Notes: generated by a model not told the origin, from the letters alone. Positions 44,606-54,222 are shown, counted from the first letter of the stretch. The stretch: 64,000 nucleotides of DNA from Flavihumibacter profundi (GCF_020076305.1 NZ_JAIQXE010000002.1:744001-808000), one strand, 5' to 3'. Program-made: numbers and translations.

Positions 44606-45889
44606 ATGAATATATTGCTCCTTGGTTCTGGTGGTCGGGAACATGCTTTTGCCTGGAAAATGTCGCAGAGTGTCCATTGTGATCAATTGTATATTTCACC
44701 GGGTAATGCGGGAACCAGTTCCTATGGTACTAATATTCCAATTTCAGTCACCGATTTTCCGGCGATCAGGCAGTTTTGTGCAGAAAAAAAAATCGGATTA
44801 CTGGTAGTTGGTCCGGAGGAGCCATTGGTATTAGGTATTGTGGATTATTTCAAGGCCAACCCTGTGGAGGGTATGCCAATAATTGGTCCTGCTCAATACG
44901 GCGCACAACTTGAAGGTTCGAAGGCATTTGCCAAAGCATTCATGGACAGGCATGCAATTCCGACTGCTGCTTACCGTGAGTTTGATGACCGCAATTTTGA
45001 GGAAGGGCTGGCTTATATCCGGCAACATGATTTACCCATTGTATTGAAAGCTGATGGCCTGGCTGCGGGTAAAGGCGTTTTGATTTTGAATGACCGTGAG
45101 GAAGCCTTACGCGAATTTGAACAAATGATCAGGCAAAGCAAGTTTGGGGAGGCTGGCAAAAAAGTTGTAGTTGAAGCATTCCTTTCAGGCATTGAAATGA
45201 GTGTGTTTGTGTTAACTGACGGACATAATTATGTCCTTCTGCCTTCTGCTAAAGACTATAAAAGGATTGGCGAAGGGGATACAGGTTTGAATACAGGTGG
45301 TATGGGGGCTGTCAGCCCGGTTCCATTTGCCGACGAAACTTTTATGGACAAAGTGATTGAACAGGTAGTCAGGCCTACAGTAGCCGGATTGAAAAAAGAG
45401 CAAATTGAATACAAGGGCTTTGTTTTTATTGGCCTGATAAAAGTTGGCGGCGAACCGTTTGTTATAGAATATAATTGCCGGATGGGGGACCCTGAAACTG
45501 AAGTGGTACTACCCCGTCTTCAAAATGACCTGGTTGAATTATTTATAGCTACCGGGAAGCAGGAACTTGATAAAATCACAGTGGTGCATGACCCTCGGGT
45601 AGCCTGCACCGTTGTGGCAGTAAGTGGAGGATACCCCGGTGAATATGAGAAAGGCAAAAAAATCAGCGGGCTTGATCAGCCCTTGTTGGCCGATTCAATA
45701 TTGTTTCATGCCGGAACAGCCATTAAAGAGGGCCAGACAGTAACTAATGGCGGCCGCGTACTATGTGTTACATCTTTTGGGAACTCAGTAACCGAAGCAG
45801 TCAGGAAATCGAAGTTGGTTCTCAATAATATTCATTTTGATGGTATGTACTACCGGAAGGATATTGGGTACGAATTTCGTGAATCCTGA
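44606..45889 (+). CDS. purD: Phosphoribosylamine-glycine ligase
   Basis: The 427-residue ATP-grasp enzyme has the N-terminal MNILLLGSGGREHAFAWKM, LLVVGPEEPLVLGIVDYF, GSKAFAKAFM, VLKADGLAAGKGVLI, GEGDTGLNTGGMGAVSP and EYNCRMGDPETEVVLPRL, the full set of PurD motifs. It forms glycinamide ribonucleotide in purine synthesis. The start at 44606 is the one consistent with the family N-terminus and with the -7 box at 44580. No other purine gene is adjacent. Confidence 0.95.
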   Translation: MNILLLGSGGREHAFAWKMSQSVHCDQLYISPGNAGTSSYGTNIPISVTDFPAIRQFCAEKKIGLLVVGPEEPLVLGIVDYFKANPVEGMPIIGPAQYGAQLEGSKAFAKAFMDRHAIPTAAYREFDDRNFEEGLAYIRQHDLPIVLKADGLAAGKGVLILNDREEALREFEQMIRQSKFGEAGKKVVVEAFLSGIEMSVFVLTDGHNYVLLPSAKDYKRIGEGDTGLNTGGMGAVSPVPFADETFMDKVIEQVVRPTVAGLKKEQIEYKGFVFIGLIKVGGEPFVIEYNCRMGDPETEVVLPRLQNDLVELFIATGKQELDKITVVHDPRVACTVVAVSGGYPGEYEKGKKISGLDQPLLADSILFHAGTAIKEGQTVTNGGRVLCVTSFGNSVTEAVRKSKLVLNNIHFDGMYYRKDIGYEFRES

Positions 45890-45955
45890 TCTGCACGCCC
45901 CGGTTTCAGTGATTCTCAAATTGTTCTGTTTGCAATTCACCTATCACCTTTCATT

Positions 45956-46951
45956 ATGAAACCAGTACACTACTCCGACTATCTGCAACTGGAAAAAATA
46001 TTAGGTGCCCAGCAACTGGAAAGCGAGCTGCACCAGATGCCGGCCCATGATGAAATGCTGTTCATCATTATTCACCAGGCTTATGAATTGTGGTTTAAGC
46101 AGATTATGTATGAAGTGGAATCGGTAAATAGTATTTTACAAAGGCCTTCCCTGAATGATAATTCCCCAGAACTGCAAACAGTTGTACACCGACTTCAAAG
46201 AACCGTTACTATCCTGAAAGTACTGGTACAGCAGATTGATATTATGGAAACCATGACGCCCATGGATTTTCTCGATTTCAGGGATATGTTGCGACCTGCA
46301 TCAGGATTTCAGAGCTGGCAGTTCAAGGTGTTGGAAGCCAGGCTGGGATTGCAGTATCAGCAAAGGCATGGCCGTGAATATTATATTTCGCAATTGCGGC
46401 CTGAGCAAATTGCCCTGATCAAAAAGGCGGAATCGGAACAGCCGCTGATCGGTTTACTGAATGACTGGCTCGAAAGAATGCCATTTTTGGATGAAAGCCC
46501 TGATTGGTGGTCCAGTTATTCTGCTGTATACCACGAAAGCCTAACCGAAAATGAACGAAATAACCTGGAAGGTTTCGATGCCGTATTTATGAAAGATGGA
46601 GTGGATGGCCGGCAGCTTTCGGCAAGGTCAAGCCGCGCGGCGCTATTTATTATGTTGTACAGGGGATACCCCATTCTTCAACTACCTTTTCAGTTATTGA
46701 ATGTGCTGCTGGAGATTGATGAACAGCTCAGTACCTGGCGTTACAGGCATATGAATATGGTGAACCGGATGATAGGCAGTCGTGTGGGCACTGGTGGAAG
46801 TACAGGAAAGGAATACCTTAAAGGGGCGGTGGACAAACACTATATTTTTAAGGAAATCGCGCAACTGACCAGTTTCCTCGTAGAACGCAGGAAATTGCCC
46901 GTCCTGGACCGAAAAATGGAACAGCGGCTTGGTTTTACGGATTCTGAATAA
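45956..46951 (+). CDS. kynA: Tryptophan 2,3-dioxygenase
   Basis: The 331-residue heme enzyme has FIIIHQAYELWFKQIMYEVESV with the active-site His, DMLRPASGFQSWQFKVLEARLGL, and WRYRHMNMVNRMIGSRVGTGGSTGKEYL with the proximal heme histidine. It opens the indole ring of tryptophan to N-formylkynurenine. The rest of the kynurenine route is not in the window; together with nadC it would allow NAD synthesis from tryptophan if those genes exist elsewhere. It is longer than the roughly 280 residues of proteobacterial KynA. Confidence 0.9.
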   Translation: MKPVHYSDYLQLEKILGAQQLESELHQMPAHDEMLFIIIHQAYELWFKQIMYEVESVNSILQRPSLNDNSPELQTVVHRLQRTVTILKVLVQQIDIMETMTPMDFLDFRDMLRPASGFQSWQFKVLEARLGLQYQQRHGREYYISQLRPEQIALIKKAESEQPLIGLLNDWLERMPFLDESPDWWSSYSAVYHESLTENERNNLEGFDAVFMKDGVDGRQLSARSSRAALFIMLYRGYPILQLPFQLLNVLLEIDEQLSTWRYRHMNMVNRMIGSRVGTGGSTGKEYLKGAVDKHYIFKEIAQLTSFLVERRKLPVLDRKMEQRLGFTDSE

Positions 46952-47239
46952 TTTTTTTGGAGTTTTAACCAGAGATGATTTGTTTTTTGAGCGTTGATAT
47001 TTGCCCATGTAATTCCTGGGTTTGATCATATTTATGAACTCCTGAGTCAGCCCCTTTTGAAATGCAATTTGACCAAGGTCTTTTTCCATGCCCAATTGAA
47101 TTAAATCTGCATAAATAGCACCTGCCGCCACTGCAGGATGTCTATTTTCTATCCAATACAATGTTGTGAGGCTTATCCCTGCATAGTCTGCTGGAAAGGC
47201 GGTTGTGAAGCCTTGCATTTGAAGTGTGAGGCGAAATTT
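46952..47239 (-). pseudogene. Remnant of an XRE-type helix-turn-helix regulator
   Basis: Reading the minus strand, DYAGISLTTLYWIENRHPAVAAG followed by LIQLGMEKDLGQIA resembles the recognition helix and following segment of XRE-family regulators of the type ISRxTLxxIExG...VLxxLGLEKDL. The first helices of the HTH are missing: a TGA stop lies in frame 21 nt upstream of the first ATG (47218), and the reading continues past 46952 antisense into kynA without family resemblance. The 330-bp gap between kynA and the hydrolase otherwise has no gene. A short intact gene is possible but less likely. Confidence 0.5.
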
Positions 47240-47281
47240 TCATCCTGAAATTGCCCAAATTCAAGGCATGACCTTAAACCG

Positions 47282-48130
47282 TTAATAAAACCTTTCTTTT
47301 CCGGTTATTTGTTTATAACCCGTTTTGAAAAAATCTTTAACTGTTGCATTGAACTGGTTTTTATAATGCACGGGTGTGCTATGGCCAGAATTTGGAAGGA
47401 TCCATAAATAAGCCCGGGGTATACTATGATATATGAGCATTGTATGTTCTTCCCTTATTACATCGTGGTCTCCGCCTATTACGAGAGTAGGGCAACTGAT
47501 GGTTTGCAACTGGCCGGTTGTGATATGCGGCTCATTAACTAATAAATTCAAAAGCTTTTTACCCCTGTGCTCTGTGGCAGTTAAACTGGTTTTATGCTGA
47601 AGTGCGTCGTAATCGTTTTTTACCAGCTCAATCACATCAGGGTAAACGGCAGTAGAATCCGGCCACAGATTTGCCCCCGTTATGGCCAGCTTTTTCACTT
47701 TTTCCGGATGCCTGATAGCAAGCAGTAAACCATTGATACCTCCATCACTCCAACCAATTACAAATGCCGAATCAATATTCATCGCAGTCAGCAAGGCTGC
47801 GTAATCGTCAGCCATTTGTTCATAGGATAATGAATCACCGGGATCAGGTGATCTTCCCTGGTCACGGCTGTCGGCAAGGATAACTTTGTAATTGGACATA
47901 AAATAGGGAACCTGGTTGCTGAAATCCTTCATGGAACCTCCATTGCCATGGATAATCAGCAATGGCTGGCCTTTACCATATGTTTCTGTATACATTTTGA
48001 GCCCCCGGATATTATAGGCTTTCCCATTTGGATTTTTTCCAAGGGGAATGGTTTTTGCTGAATTCTTTTGCGCAGCTGCTGAAAATACAAAAATGATAAA
48101 AAGAAAAAGGAGGGGAGAGTTTTTAGGCAT
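47282..48130 (-). CDS. Secreted alpha/beta hydrolase
   Basis: The 282-residue protein has a signal peptide (about residues 1-20, ending SAAAQ) and an alpha/beta hydrolase fold with the oxyanion strand LLIIHGNGGS, the nucleophile Ser128 in VIGWSDGG, an acid in VIGGDHDVI and the catalytic His in PNSGHSTP. ADSRDQGRSPDPG is the usual cap-proximal loop. It is probably a periplasmic esterase or lipase-like enzyme; the substrate is unknown. An MFS gene lies 32 bp upstream in the same direction. Confidence 0.88.
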   Translation of the reverse strand: MPKNSPLLFLFIIFVFSAAAQKNSAKTIPLGKNPNGKAYNIRGLKMYTETYGKGQPLLIIHGNGGSMKDFSNQVPYFMSNYKVILADSRDQGRSPDPGDSLSYEQMADDYAALLTAMNIDSAFVIGWSDGGINGLLLAIRHPEKVKKLAITGANLWPDSTAVYPDVIELVKNDYDALQHKTSLTATEHRGKKLLNLLVNEPHITTGQLQTISCPTLVIGGDHDVIREEHTMLIYHSIPRAYLWILPNSGHSTPVHYKNQFNATVKDFFKTGYKQITGKERFY

Positions 48131-48162
48131 AAAAGCAATTTGGGTATGTTAAATGTAGTTGA

Positions 48163-49353
48163 TTAATGGTTATCCATAAACGGCCTGAACCTGGTGAAAG
48201 CAATGCGCAGTAATGCTGCCAGGGCTAAAGCAGCTGCCAGTAAAAAAGTGTAGACAGGCCCTGCCCCGGACCATATAATTCCGGCTATGGTACTTGCCAG
48301 AAGTGTACAAATACTTTGGCAGGATGTATAGAACCCAATGGCAGTAGCAGTTTTATTTAATGGAACCAGGTTGCTGATCCATGCTTTTATAATGCCTTCT
48401 GTAGCCGCTGCATAAATACCATAAATCCCGAAAAGCAGGAATACGCCTGTGTCGCTTTTATTTACCGCAAATCCCAGGTATACCACTATAAAAACAGTGA
48501 TCCCGGATAGCAATGTCTTTTTATATCCCCAACGGTCGGCCAGCATACCCAGGGGATAAGCGCTTGCCGCATATACGATATTGTAAAAAATATATGCTGC
48601 TATCGTAAGGGTGTCACTTCCGGTAATGGATTTGGCTTTTAAAAGCAGGAAGGCATCTGAACTGTTGGCTAATGCAAAAAGCAGTAGTCCGGTTACCAGG
48701 CTTCGAAAGTCATTTCCACCTTCAATCCAGAAACTGAAATACCCGAAAAAGCCTGGTTTTGAATTTATAGCCGGTGTGGCTTTTCCTTCCTGTAAAGTAA
48801 AAATCAGGGCAACCGAAACTAATCCGGGAAGCAAAGCCAAAAAAAACATTGATTTGTATTGTCCCGGAAAAAAAAGGAGGTAGGTTAAAGCTGTTACAGG
48901 TCCCAGTATTGCCCCAACCGTATCCCAGCTTCGGTGGAAATTGAATACCCTTGCCCGCGTTGCTGTGGTAGAAGCTCCCGTTAAAAGGGCATCCCTGGCT
49001 GCGGTCCTTATGCCTTTACCGAGCCTGTCGATTGTTCTTGCACCAAAAATCCAGATAGGGAAAGTGAAGATGGCCATCATTGGTTTAGAAATAGCACTAA
49101 GGAAGTAGCCTAGCTTCACAAATGGCAGCCTGGAACCACTCATATCTGAACGTTTACCGAAATACCCCTTGCTTAAGCCAACAACAAATTCAGCAACTCC
49201 TTCCAGAATTCCGATCAAAGCAACGGAGAAACCAATATCTTTCAGGTATACAGGTACAACAGGGTAAAGCATTTCACTGGCGAAATCAGCGAAAAGGCTT
49301 ACCAGCGACAATATCCAGACAGTTTTGGATATAAGCTTTGGTCCCTTGGACAT
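48163..49353 (-). CDS. Major facilitator superfamily transporter
   Basis: A 396-residue membrane protein with about 12 helices in two halves. WILSLVSLFADFASEMLYPVVPVYLKDIG is the first helix pair, and GARTIDRLGKGIRTAARDALLTG is the conserved loop of a subgroup of MFS proteins sometimes annotated as multidrug or nickel-resistance exporters; PLGMLADRWGYKKTLL is the A-like motif of the second half. The substrate is unknown. It is divergent from mreB and lies 32 bp before the hydrolase gene on the same strand. Confidence 0.85.
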   Translation of the reverse strand: MSKGPKLISKTVWILSLVSLFADFASEMLYPVVPVYLKDIGFSVALIGILEGVAEFVVGLSKGYFGKRSDMSGSRLPFVKLGYFLSAISKPMMAIFTFPIWIFGARTIDRLGKGIRTAARDALLTGASTTATRARVFNFHRSWDTVGAILGPVTALTYLLFFPGQYKSMFFLALLPGLVSVALIFTLQEGKATPAINSKPGFFGYFSFWIEGGNDFRSLVTGLLLFALANSSDAFLLLKAKSITGSDTLTIAAYIFYNIVYAASAYPLGMLADRWGYKKTLLSGITVFIVVYLGFAVNKSDTGVFLLFGIYGIYAAATEGIIKAWISNLVPLNKTATAIGFYTSCQSICTLLASTIAGIIWSGAGPVYTFLLAAALALAALLRIAFTRFRPFMDNH

Positions 49354-49539
49354 ACCGTCAATTTAGTATTTTAAAAAAATATATGGGTTTTTGCACTAAA
49401 TACGGGAAGGGCCCGTTTTGCAAAGGTTGGCGAATTGTGGAAAAATTAGTGGTAATCAATGCATACTACTTTGATAAATCGAATTATTTGCATCAATTTT
49501 GCTGACATTATATCCTGATTAAAAATCTGACCTCAAAAA

Positions 49540-50565
49540 ATGGGATTATTCAATTTTCTGACCCAGGAAATCGCGATGGATCTGGGTACTGCCAATACCC
49601 TAATCATACATAACGATGAAATTGTGGTGAATGAGCCTTCTATAGTAGCCTTGGATCGAAACAATCCAAAAAATGTGCTGGCTGTAGGAAAGCGTGCGCT
49701 GATGATGCATGAAAAGACGCACGAAAGCATCAGAACGGTGCGCCCCCTGAAAGACGGGGTTATTGCCGATTTCAATGCCGCCGAGCTAATGATAAGGGAA
49801 ATGATCAAAATGATCTATCCCAAAAAACCATTATTCCCCCCCAGTTGGCGGATGATGATTTGTATCCCTTCTTCCATTACCGAAGTAGAAAAGCGGGCTG
49901 TACGCGACAGTGCTGAACAGGCAGGTGCAAAGGAGGTCTACCTGATTCATGAGCCTATGGCGGCTGCCCTTGGTATAGGCATCGATGTGGAAGAGCCTGT
50001 TGGTAATATGATTATTGATATAGGCGGGGGTACTACCGGTATTACTGTGATTGCCCTTGCAGGTATTGTTTGTGACCAAAGTATCCGGATTGCCGGTGAT
50101 GAGTTTACGGCGGATATCATGGAAGCCTTGCGCCGTTACCATAGCCTTCTTATTGGTGAAAGAACGGCCGAACAGATCAAAATTCAGATTGGCGCAGCCA
50201 TGAAAGACCTTGAAAATCCACCGGATGATATTCCTGTTAACGGCCGTGACCTGGTAACCGGTATTCCTAAGCAGATCATGGTGAGCTTCCAGGAAATTGC
50301 GGAAGCCCTCGATAAAAGCATTTTTAAAATTGAAGAGGCTATCCTTAAAGCCCTTGAGACTACCCCGCCGGAACTTGCTGCAGATATCTATCGAAGGGGG
50401 TTGTATATTACCGGCGGAGGTGCACTGCTTCGCGGGCTGGACAAGCGACTCAGCCAGAAAATTAAACTTCCTGTACATGTTGCAGATGATCCGCTGAAAA
50501 GCGTGGTACGCGGTACGGGCATCGCGCTTAAAAATTACGACCGCTATCCTTTTGTAATGCGCTGA
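49540..50565 (+). CDS. mreB: Rod shape-determining actin MreB
   Basis: The 341-residue actin-like ATPase has DLGTANTLI (phosphate 1), IIDIGGGTTGITVIALAGI (phosphate 2) and ITGGGALLRGLDKRL (adenosine motif). It polymerises on the inner membrane and directs lateral wall synthesis. It opens the order mreB-mreC-mreD-mrdA-rodA, so the organism is expected to be rod-shaped. The 186-bp gap upstream, shared with the divergent MFS gene, must hold the promoter; CTACTTTGATAAA near 49477 is a weak candidate. Confidence 0.95.
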   Translation: MGLFNFLTQEIAMDLGTANTLIIHNDEIVVNEPSIVALDRNNPKNVLAVGKRALMMHEKTHESIRTVRPLKDGVIADFNAAELMIREMIKMIYPKKPLFPPSWRMMICIPSSITEVEKRAVRDSAEQAGAKEVYLIHEPMAAALGIGIDVEEPVGNMIIDIGGGTTGITVIALAGIVCDQSIRIAGDEFTADIMEALRRYHSLLIGERTAEQIKIQIGAAMKDLENPPDDIPVNGRDLVTGIPKQIMVSFQEIAEALDKSIFKIEEAILKALETTPPELAADIYRRGLYITGGGALLRGLDKRLSQKIKLPVHVADDPLKSVVRGTGIALKNYDRYPFVMR

Positions 50566-50623
50566 TAAGATGACGATGATGATTTATAGCAGAAAAGAAA
50601 AACGCGCTCGATTCAAGATAGAA

Positions 50624-50630
50624 GAGGAGG
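50624..50630 (+). promoter_or_regulatory. Strong Shine-Dalgarno site of mreC
   Basis: GAGGAGG followed by GGGGGC precedes the mreC ATG (50637) by 6 nt. Purine-rich SD sites this strong are uncommon in Bacteroidota and I see none of this strength before other genes in the window. Confidence 0.6.
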
Positions 50631-50636
50631 GGGGGC

Positions 50637-51491
50637 ATGCGTAATATCTTTCTGTTCATCAGGCGTTATTTCAATTTCCTGTTTTTTCTTGCCCTTCAGG
50701 TACTGGCCCTTTCGTTTCTATTCCGGTACAATAAATTCCATGAAGCTGCTTTTATGGGGGTTGCCAGTGAAATCACCGGCAGGGTGAATAACCGGTATAA
50801 TACCATCGAATATTATTTCAAGCTCAAGAAAACCAATGAAGCATTGGTCAAAGAAAATGTGGAATTGAGGACATTGTTGAGAAGTAATTACCTGCAATCT
50901 GACACCATGCACCTTGTGGCTGTAGATTCCATCCGTGTAGATTCATTGATTAAATACCAGAAATACACCTATTTGGAGGCGAAAGTGGTGGGTGGTTTTA
51001 TTACAACGCAAACTAATTTCTTTACAATACATCGCGGAACCGACCAGGGGGTGAATGTTGATATGGCTGTAATTAGTCCGCAGGGAGTGGTTGGAAGGGT
51101 GGTCAATTCAAGTGCAAATTTCTCCACAGTAATGACAATGCTTAGCCGCCAGTTTAAAGTGGATGCGAAATTGAAAAATTCCGGGGAACGGGGCATTATC
51201 AGTTGGGATGGCGTCAGTCCTGACTTTATCCAGATGAGGAACATTCCCAAAAATATTAAAATCGCCAAAGGCGACTCAGTACTTACCAGCGAACTTTCGT
51301 CTATTTTTCCAGCCAACATTATGGTGGGCACCGTGGATTCAGTATTTAATGACCCAAGTACTAATTTCTTTACTTTGCGCCTACGCAGTTCCACCAATTT
51401 TTCAACCGTGCAGTTTGTATATGTAGTCCAGAATAAGCAAATAGAAGAACAACGCAAGCTGGAATCAGCGACACAGAAAATAAATGAGTGA
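50637..51491 (+). CDS. mreC: Rod shape-determining protein MreC
   Basis: The 284-residue protein has one N-terminal membrane helix (about residues 11-28), a coiled coil (about residues 55-80, YFKLKKTNEALVKENVELRTLL) and a beta-rich periplasmic domain (NFFTIHRGTDQGVNVDMAVISPQGVVGRVV). MreC links MreB to the wall-synthesis enzymes in the periplasm. The gene starts 71 bp after mreB, behind an unusually strong Shine-Dalgarno site, and its 3' end overlaps mreD by 8 bp. Confidence 0.92.
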   Translation: MRNIFLFIRRYFNFLFFLALQVLALSFLFRYNKFHEAAFMGVASEITGRVNNRYNTIEYYFKLKKTNEALVKENVELRTLLRSNYLQSDTMHLVAVDSIRVDSLIKYQKYTYLEAKVVGGFITTQTNFFTIHRGTDQGVNVDMAVISPQGVVGRVVNSSANFSTVMTMLSRQFKVDAKLKNSGERGIISWDGVSPDFIQMRNIPKNIKIAKGDSVLTSELSSIFPANIMVGTVDSVFNDPSTNFFTLRLRSSTNFSTVQFVYVVQNKQIEEQRKLESATQKINE

Positions 51492-52017
51492 TCTTGTAAA
51501 AAATATTATCCGTTTTGTTGTTTTCATCCTGGTGCAGGTATATATTCTGCATAAGGTGCCGCCATTACACAGGTTCATTGTTCCTTACCTCTACTACCTG
51601 TTCATTCTTTGGCTACCATTCAATACAAACCGCACCTGGTTAATGGTCATTGCGTTCATTTTTGGTTTAACACTTGACTACTTCCTGGTTACACCGGGCC
51701 TGCATGCCGCAGCTTGTGTGCTTATTGCCTATATCCGGCCATTTATGGTAAACCTGCTGATCAGGCAGGAGGGAGCTGAGCAGAGTTATGGTTCACCTTC
51801 CATCCACAGTATGGGATTTGCACCTTATTCAATATTTGTTGTTGTGCTAACATTTTTGCACCATGGATACCTGGTCTTCCTGGAATGGCTTCAATTTGGA
51901 AATTTCTGGTATTTTCTGGGAAAAGTAGGTGCAACCACAGCAGTTAGCTTATTGCTGATATTAATAACCGAATTATTGTTTTACCGGAAAGAACGGTACC
52001 GGACCAACGCTGCATAA
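51484..52017 (+). CDS. mreD: Rod shape-determining protein MreD
   Basis: A 177-residue protein with about five hydrophobic helices (IIRFVVFILVQVYIL, YLYYLFILWLPF, WLMVIAFIFGLTLDYF) and no catalytic motif, as usual for MreD. GLTLDYFLVTPGLHAAACVLIAYIRPF is the conserved segment. It overlaps the end of mreC by 8 bp and precedes mrdA by 96 bp. Confidence 0.85.
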   Translation: MSDLVKNIIRFVVFILVQVYILHKVPPLHRFIVPYLYYLFILWLPFNTNRTWLMVIAFIFGLTLDYFLVTPGLHAAACVLIAYIRPFMVNLLIRQEGAEQSYGSPSIHSMGFAPYSIFVVVLTFLHHGYLVFLEWLQFGNFWYFLGKVGATTAVSLLLILITELLFYRKERYRTNAA

Positions 52018-52045
52018 GTGTTCCCGTTGAATCTGTGCTATTCAG

Positions 52046-52053
52046 TACTTTTG
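52046..52053 (+). promoter_or_regulatory. Possible internal promoter before mrdA
   Basis: TACTTTTG matches TAnnTTTG, with a TTGA at 52027-52030, 15 bp before it, in the 96-bp mreD-mrdA gap. It could give mrdA-rodA a second, separate transcript. Confidence 0.4.
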
Positions 52054-52113
52054 TAAAGTCTTGTTTTAATTGCAGGGATAACCATCCTGTAATTAGCAGG
52101 TATAAATCCAGGT

Positions 52114-54222
52114 ATGTCTGTTTTTAATCAATCTCGCTCCACTATTATCCGGCTCATCATTGCCGGGATCTTCCTGCTGATTGTGGCCCAGCTAGTCAAT
52201 TTGCAGCTTTTTTCTAACAAGTATAAAGCGCTTGCACTGAATAATGCTGTTTATCCAAAAGTAAAATATCCCGACCGTGGAATTATTTATGACCGGAAGG
52301 GTAAGGCTATTCTGAATAATACCATCATGTATGACCTGGAGGTTACTCCTTCTCAAATAAAAGGAGTTGATACAAATTACCTTTGCCAATTGCTTGAAAT
52401 TGATACCATCGAATTCAAGAAAAGGGTTGTCAATGCAATAGTGAAAAATGGTCGCTACCGGCCTAGTATATTCGAAGACCTTCTGGCGCCGCTGGTTCAT
52501 GCCCGCCTGGAAGAAAATATTTATAAATTTCCCGGGTTCAGCCTCGTTGAAAGACCGGTGCGGACTTATCCTTTCCAGGCTGCCGCACATATCATGGGCT
52601 ATATAGGGGAGGCTGATTCTGCAATCATTAAAAGGTCTGAGAATTTTTACCGGCTCGGGGATTTTGTGGGCAGGAGCGGGTTGGAACAATTTTATGAACC
52701 GGTCCTGATGGGGAAACGCGGGGTGGAGTATATGATTAAGGACAACAAAAACAGGCTGGTCGGAAAATATGAGAATGGACAGTTTGACACGGCTGCTATT
52801 GCCGGGAGGAACCTGCGGACATACATAGATATAGAAGTGCAACAACTGGCGGAAAAACTGATGCGTGGAAAAGTTGGCGCGGTGGTGGCCATTGAACCAA
52901 AAACGGGTGGTATCATTGCCATGACTTCAGGTCCCAATTTCGATCCCAATTTGTTGACAGGTCCCGATAAACAAAAGAATTTCAACAAACTTTTTTTGGA
53001 TGTGAGTTCGCCATTATTGAACCGGGCCATCAAGGGCCAGTACCCGCCGGGTTCAACCTATAAACCTTTGGGAGCCCTGGTTGGGCTGGATGAAGGTGTC
53101 CTGACCTCAGCAAGTGGGATTGGATGTGCCGGTGCGTATTATGGTTGCCGAAGGCCGGTTAAGTGTACGGAAAAGTTTGCAGGCCATGCGGCCAATTTAA
53201 GGCTAGCCATCGCCTGGTCCTGTAACTCTTTTTTCAGCAATGCATTTCGGCTGGCCATTGACAACCCAAAGTTTAAAGACAGCCGTGAAGGATTGACACG
53301 CTGGCATGATTACCTTTCCAGATTTGACCTCGGGCATAGAACCGGCATTGATTTACCCAGTGAAGATGGTGGAAATGTGCCTGATACTGCTGCCTATGAC
53401 AAGGAATACAATCGTTCCTGGAATTCCTGTACCATGGTCACCATTGGAATCGGCCAGGATAAATTACTGGTAACACCATTGCAAATGGCCAATGCTGTTT
53501 GCATCGTGGCCAATAAGGGATATTTCTACACGCCGCACTTCGTAGACAAAATAGACGGGGAAACAAAAAATGACACTTTACTGAACAAGTACAGGAGAAA
53601 AAATGAAGTGCTTACCCATATTGCAGATGCCGATTTTGAAACTGTAATCAGCGGTATGCAGGACGTTGTTGACATTGGTACTGCCCGTGTTGCAAAAATT
53701 CCCGGCATCAATGTTTGTGCAAAAACCGGGACCGCAGAGAACTATCGGATGATCGATGGTGTTAGGACCAAGCTGAAAGACAACTCTATGTTTGTTTGTT
53801 TTGCACCTCGTGAGAACCCGAAGATTGCCATTGCTGTTGTAGTGGAGAATGCCGGGTTTGGTGCAACATGGGCCGGACCTATTGCCGCCCTTATGATGGA
53901 AAAATATTTAAATGACACATTGCGCACAGAACGGCTGAAAGAGGTCGAGCGAATTTCCAATGCCGACCTGCTGCCAGGTTACCTCGTCAGGGAACAGTAC
54001 AAACAGGATTCGATCCGGGCCTATAACTGGTTCAAAATGACTAAGGACACCAGCGTAATTAAACGCTTCTTACGGAAGTCAGTGCCAAAGCCTGAAGAAG
54101 TAAAGCCTTTGAATCCAGTACAGCCTAAAGAACCGGTTGGCCGGGTAACCCGCCTGAGCCCCGAAGCCATCTTGCCAGGCAGGCAAAAAATTGTTTCAAA
54201 TTCCAATACCTACCAGGCATGA
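52114..54222 (+). CDS. mrdA: Penicillin-binding protein 2 (peptidoglycan transpeptidase)
   Basis: The 702-residue class B penicillin-binding protein has an N-terminal membrane helix (about residues 10-27), the PBP dimerisation domain (VKYPDRGIIYDRKGKAIL; AAHIMGYIGE) and a transpeptidase domain with Ser314-Thr-Tyr-Lys317, SCNSFF as the SxN motif and KTGTAEN as the KTG motif. It cross-links the side wall with RodA during elongation. A C-terminal tail of about 70 residues, rich in Lys and Pro, extends beyond the catalytic domain. Its stop overlaps the rodA ATG (ATGA). Confidence 0.93.
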   Translation: MSVFNQSRSTIIRLIIAGIFLLIVAQLVNLQLFSNKYKALALNNAVYPKVKYPDRGIIYDRKGKAILNNTIMYDLEVTPSQIKGVDTNYLCQLLEIDTIEFKKRVVNAIVKNGRYRPSIFEDLLAPLVHARLEENIYKFPGFSLVERPVRTYPFQAAAHIMGYIGEADSAIIKRSENFYRLGDFVGRSGLEQFYEPVLMGKRGVEYMIKDNKNRLVGKYENGQFDTAAIAGRNLRTYIDIEVQQLAEKLMRGKVGAVVAIEPKTGGIIAMTSGPNFDPNLLTGPDKQKNFNKLFLDVSSPLLNRAIKGQYPPGSTYKPLGALVGLDEGVLTSASGIGCAGAYYGCRRPVKCTEKFAGHAANLRLAIAWSCNSFFSNAFRLAIDNPKFKDSREGLTRWHDYLSRFDLGHRTGIDLPSEDGGNVPDTAAYDKEYNRSWNSCTMVTIGIGQDKLLVTPLQMANAVCIVANKGYFYTPHFVDKIDGETKNDTLLNKYRRKNEVLTHIADADFETVISGMQDVVDIGTARVAKIPGINVCAKTGTAENYRMIDGVRTKLKDNSMFVCFAPRENPKIAIAVVVENAGFGATWAGPIAALMMEKYLNDTLRTERLKEVERISNADLLPGYLVREQYKQDSIRAYNWFKMTKDTSVIKRFLRKSVPKPEEVKPLNPVQPKEPVGRVTRLSPEAILPGRQKIVSNSNTYQA

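Noticed and set aside
46694-46951. Extension of the minus-strand HTH remnant into kynA
   Set aside because: The resemblance to regulators ends before the kynA stop codon, and kynA is well conserved here, so the extension is a chance frame.
49402-49420. ACGGG/CCCGT mini-hairpin before mreB
   Set aside because: Five base pairs and three T residues are too weak to call a terminator.
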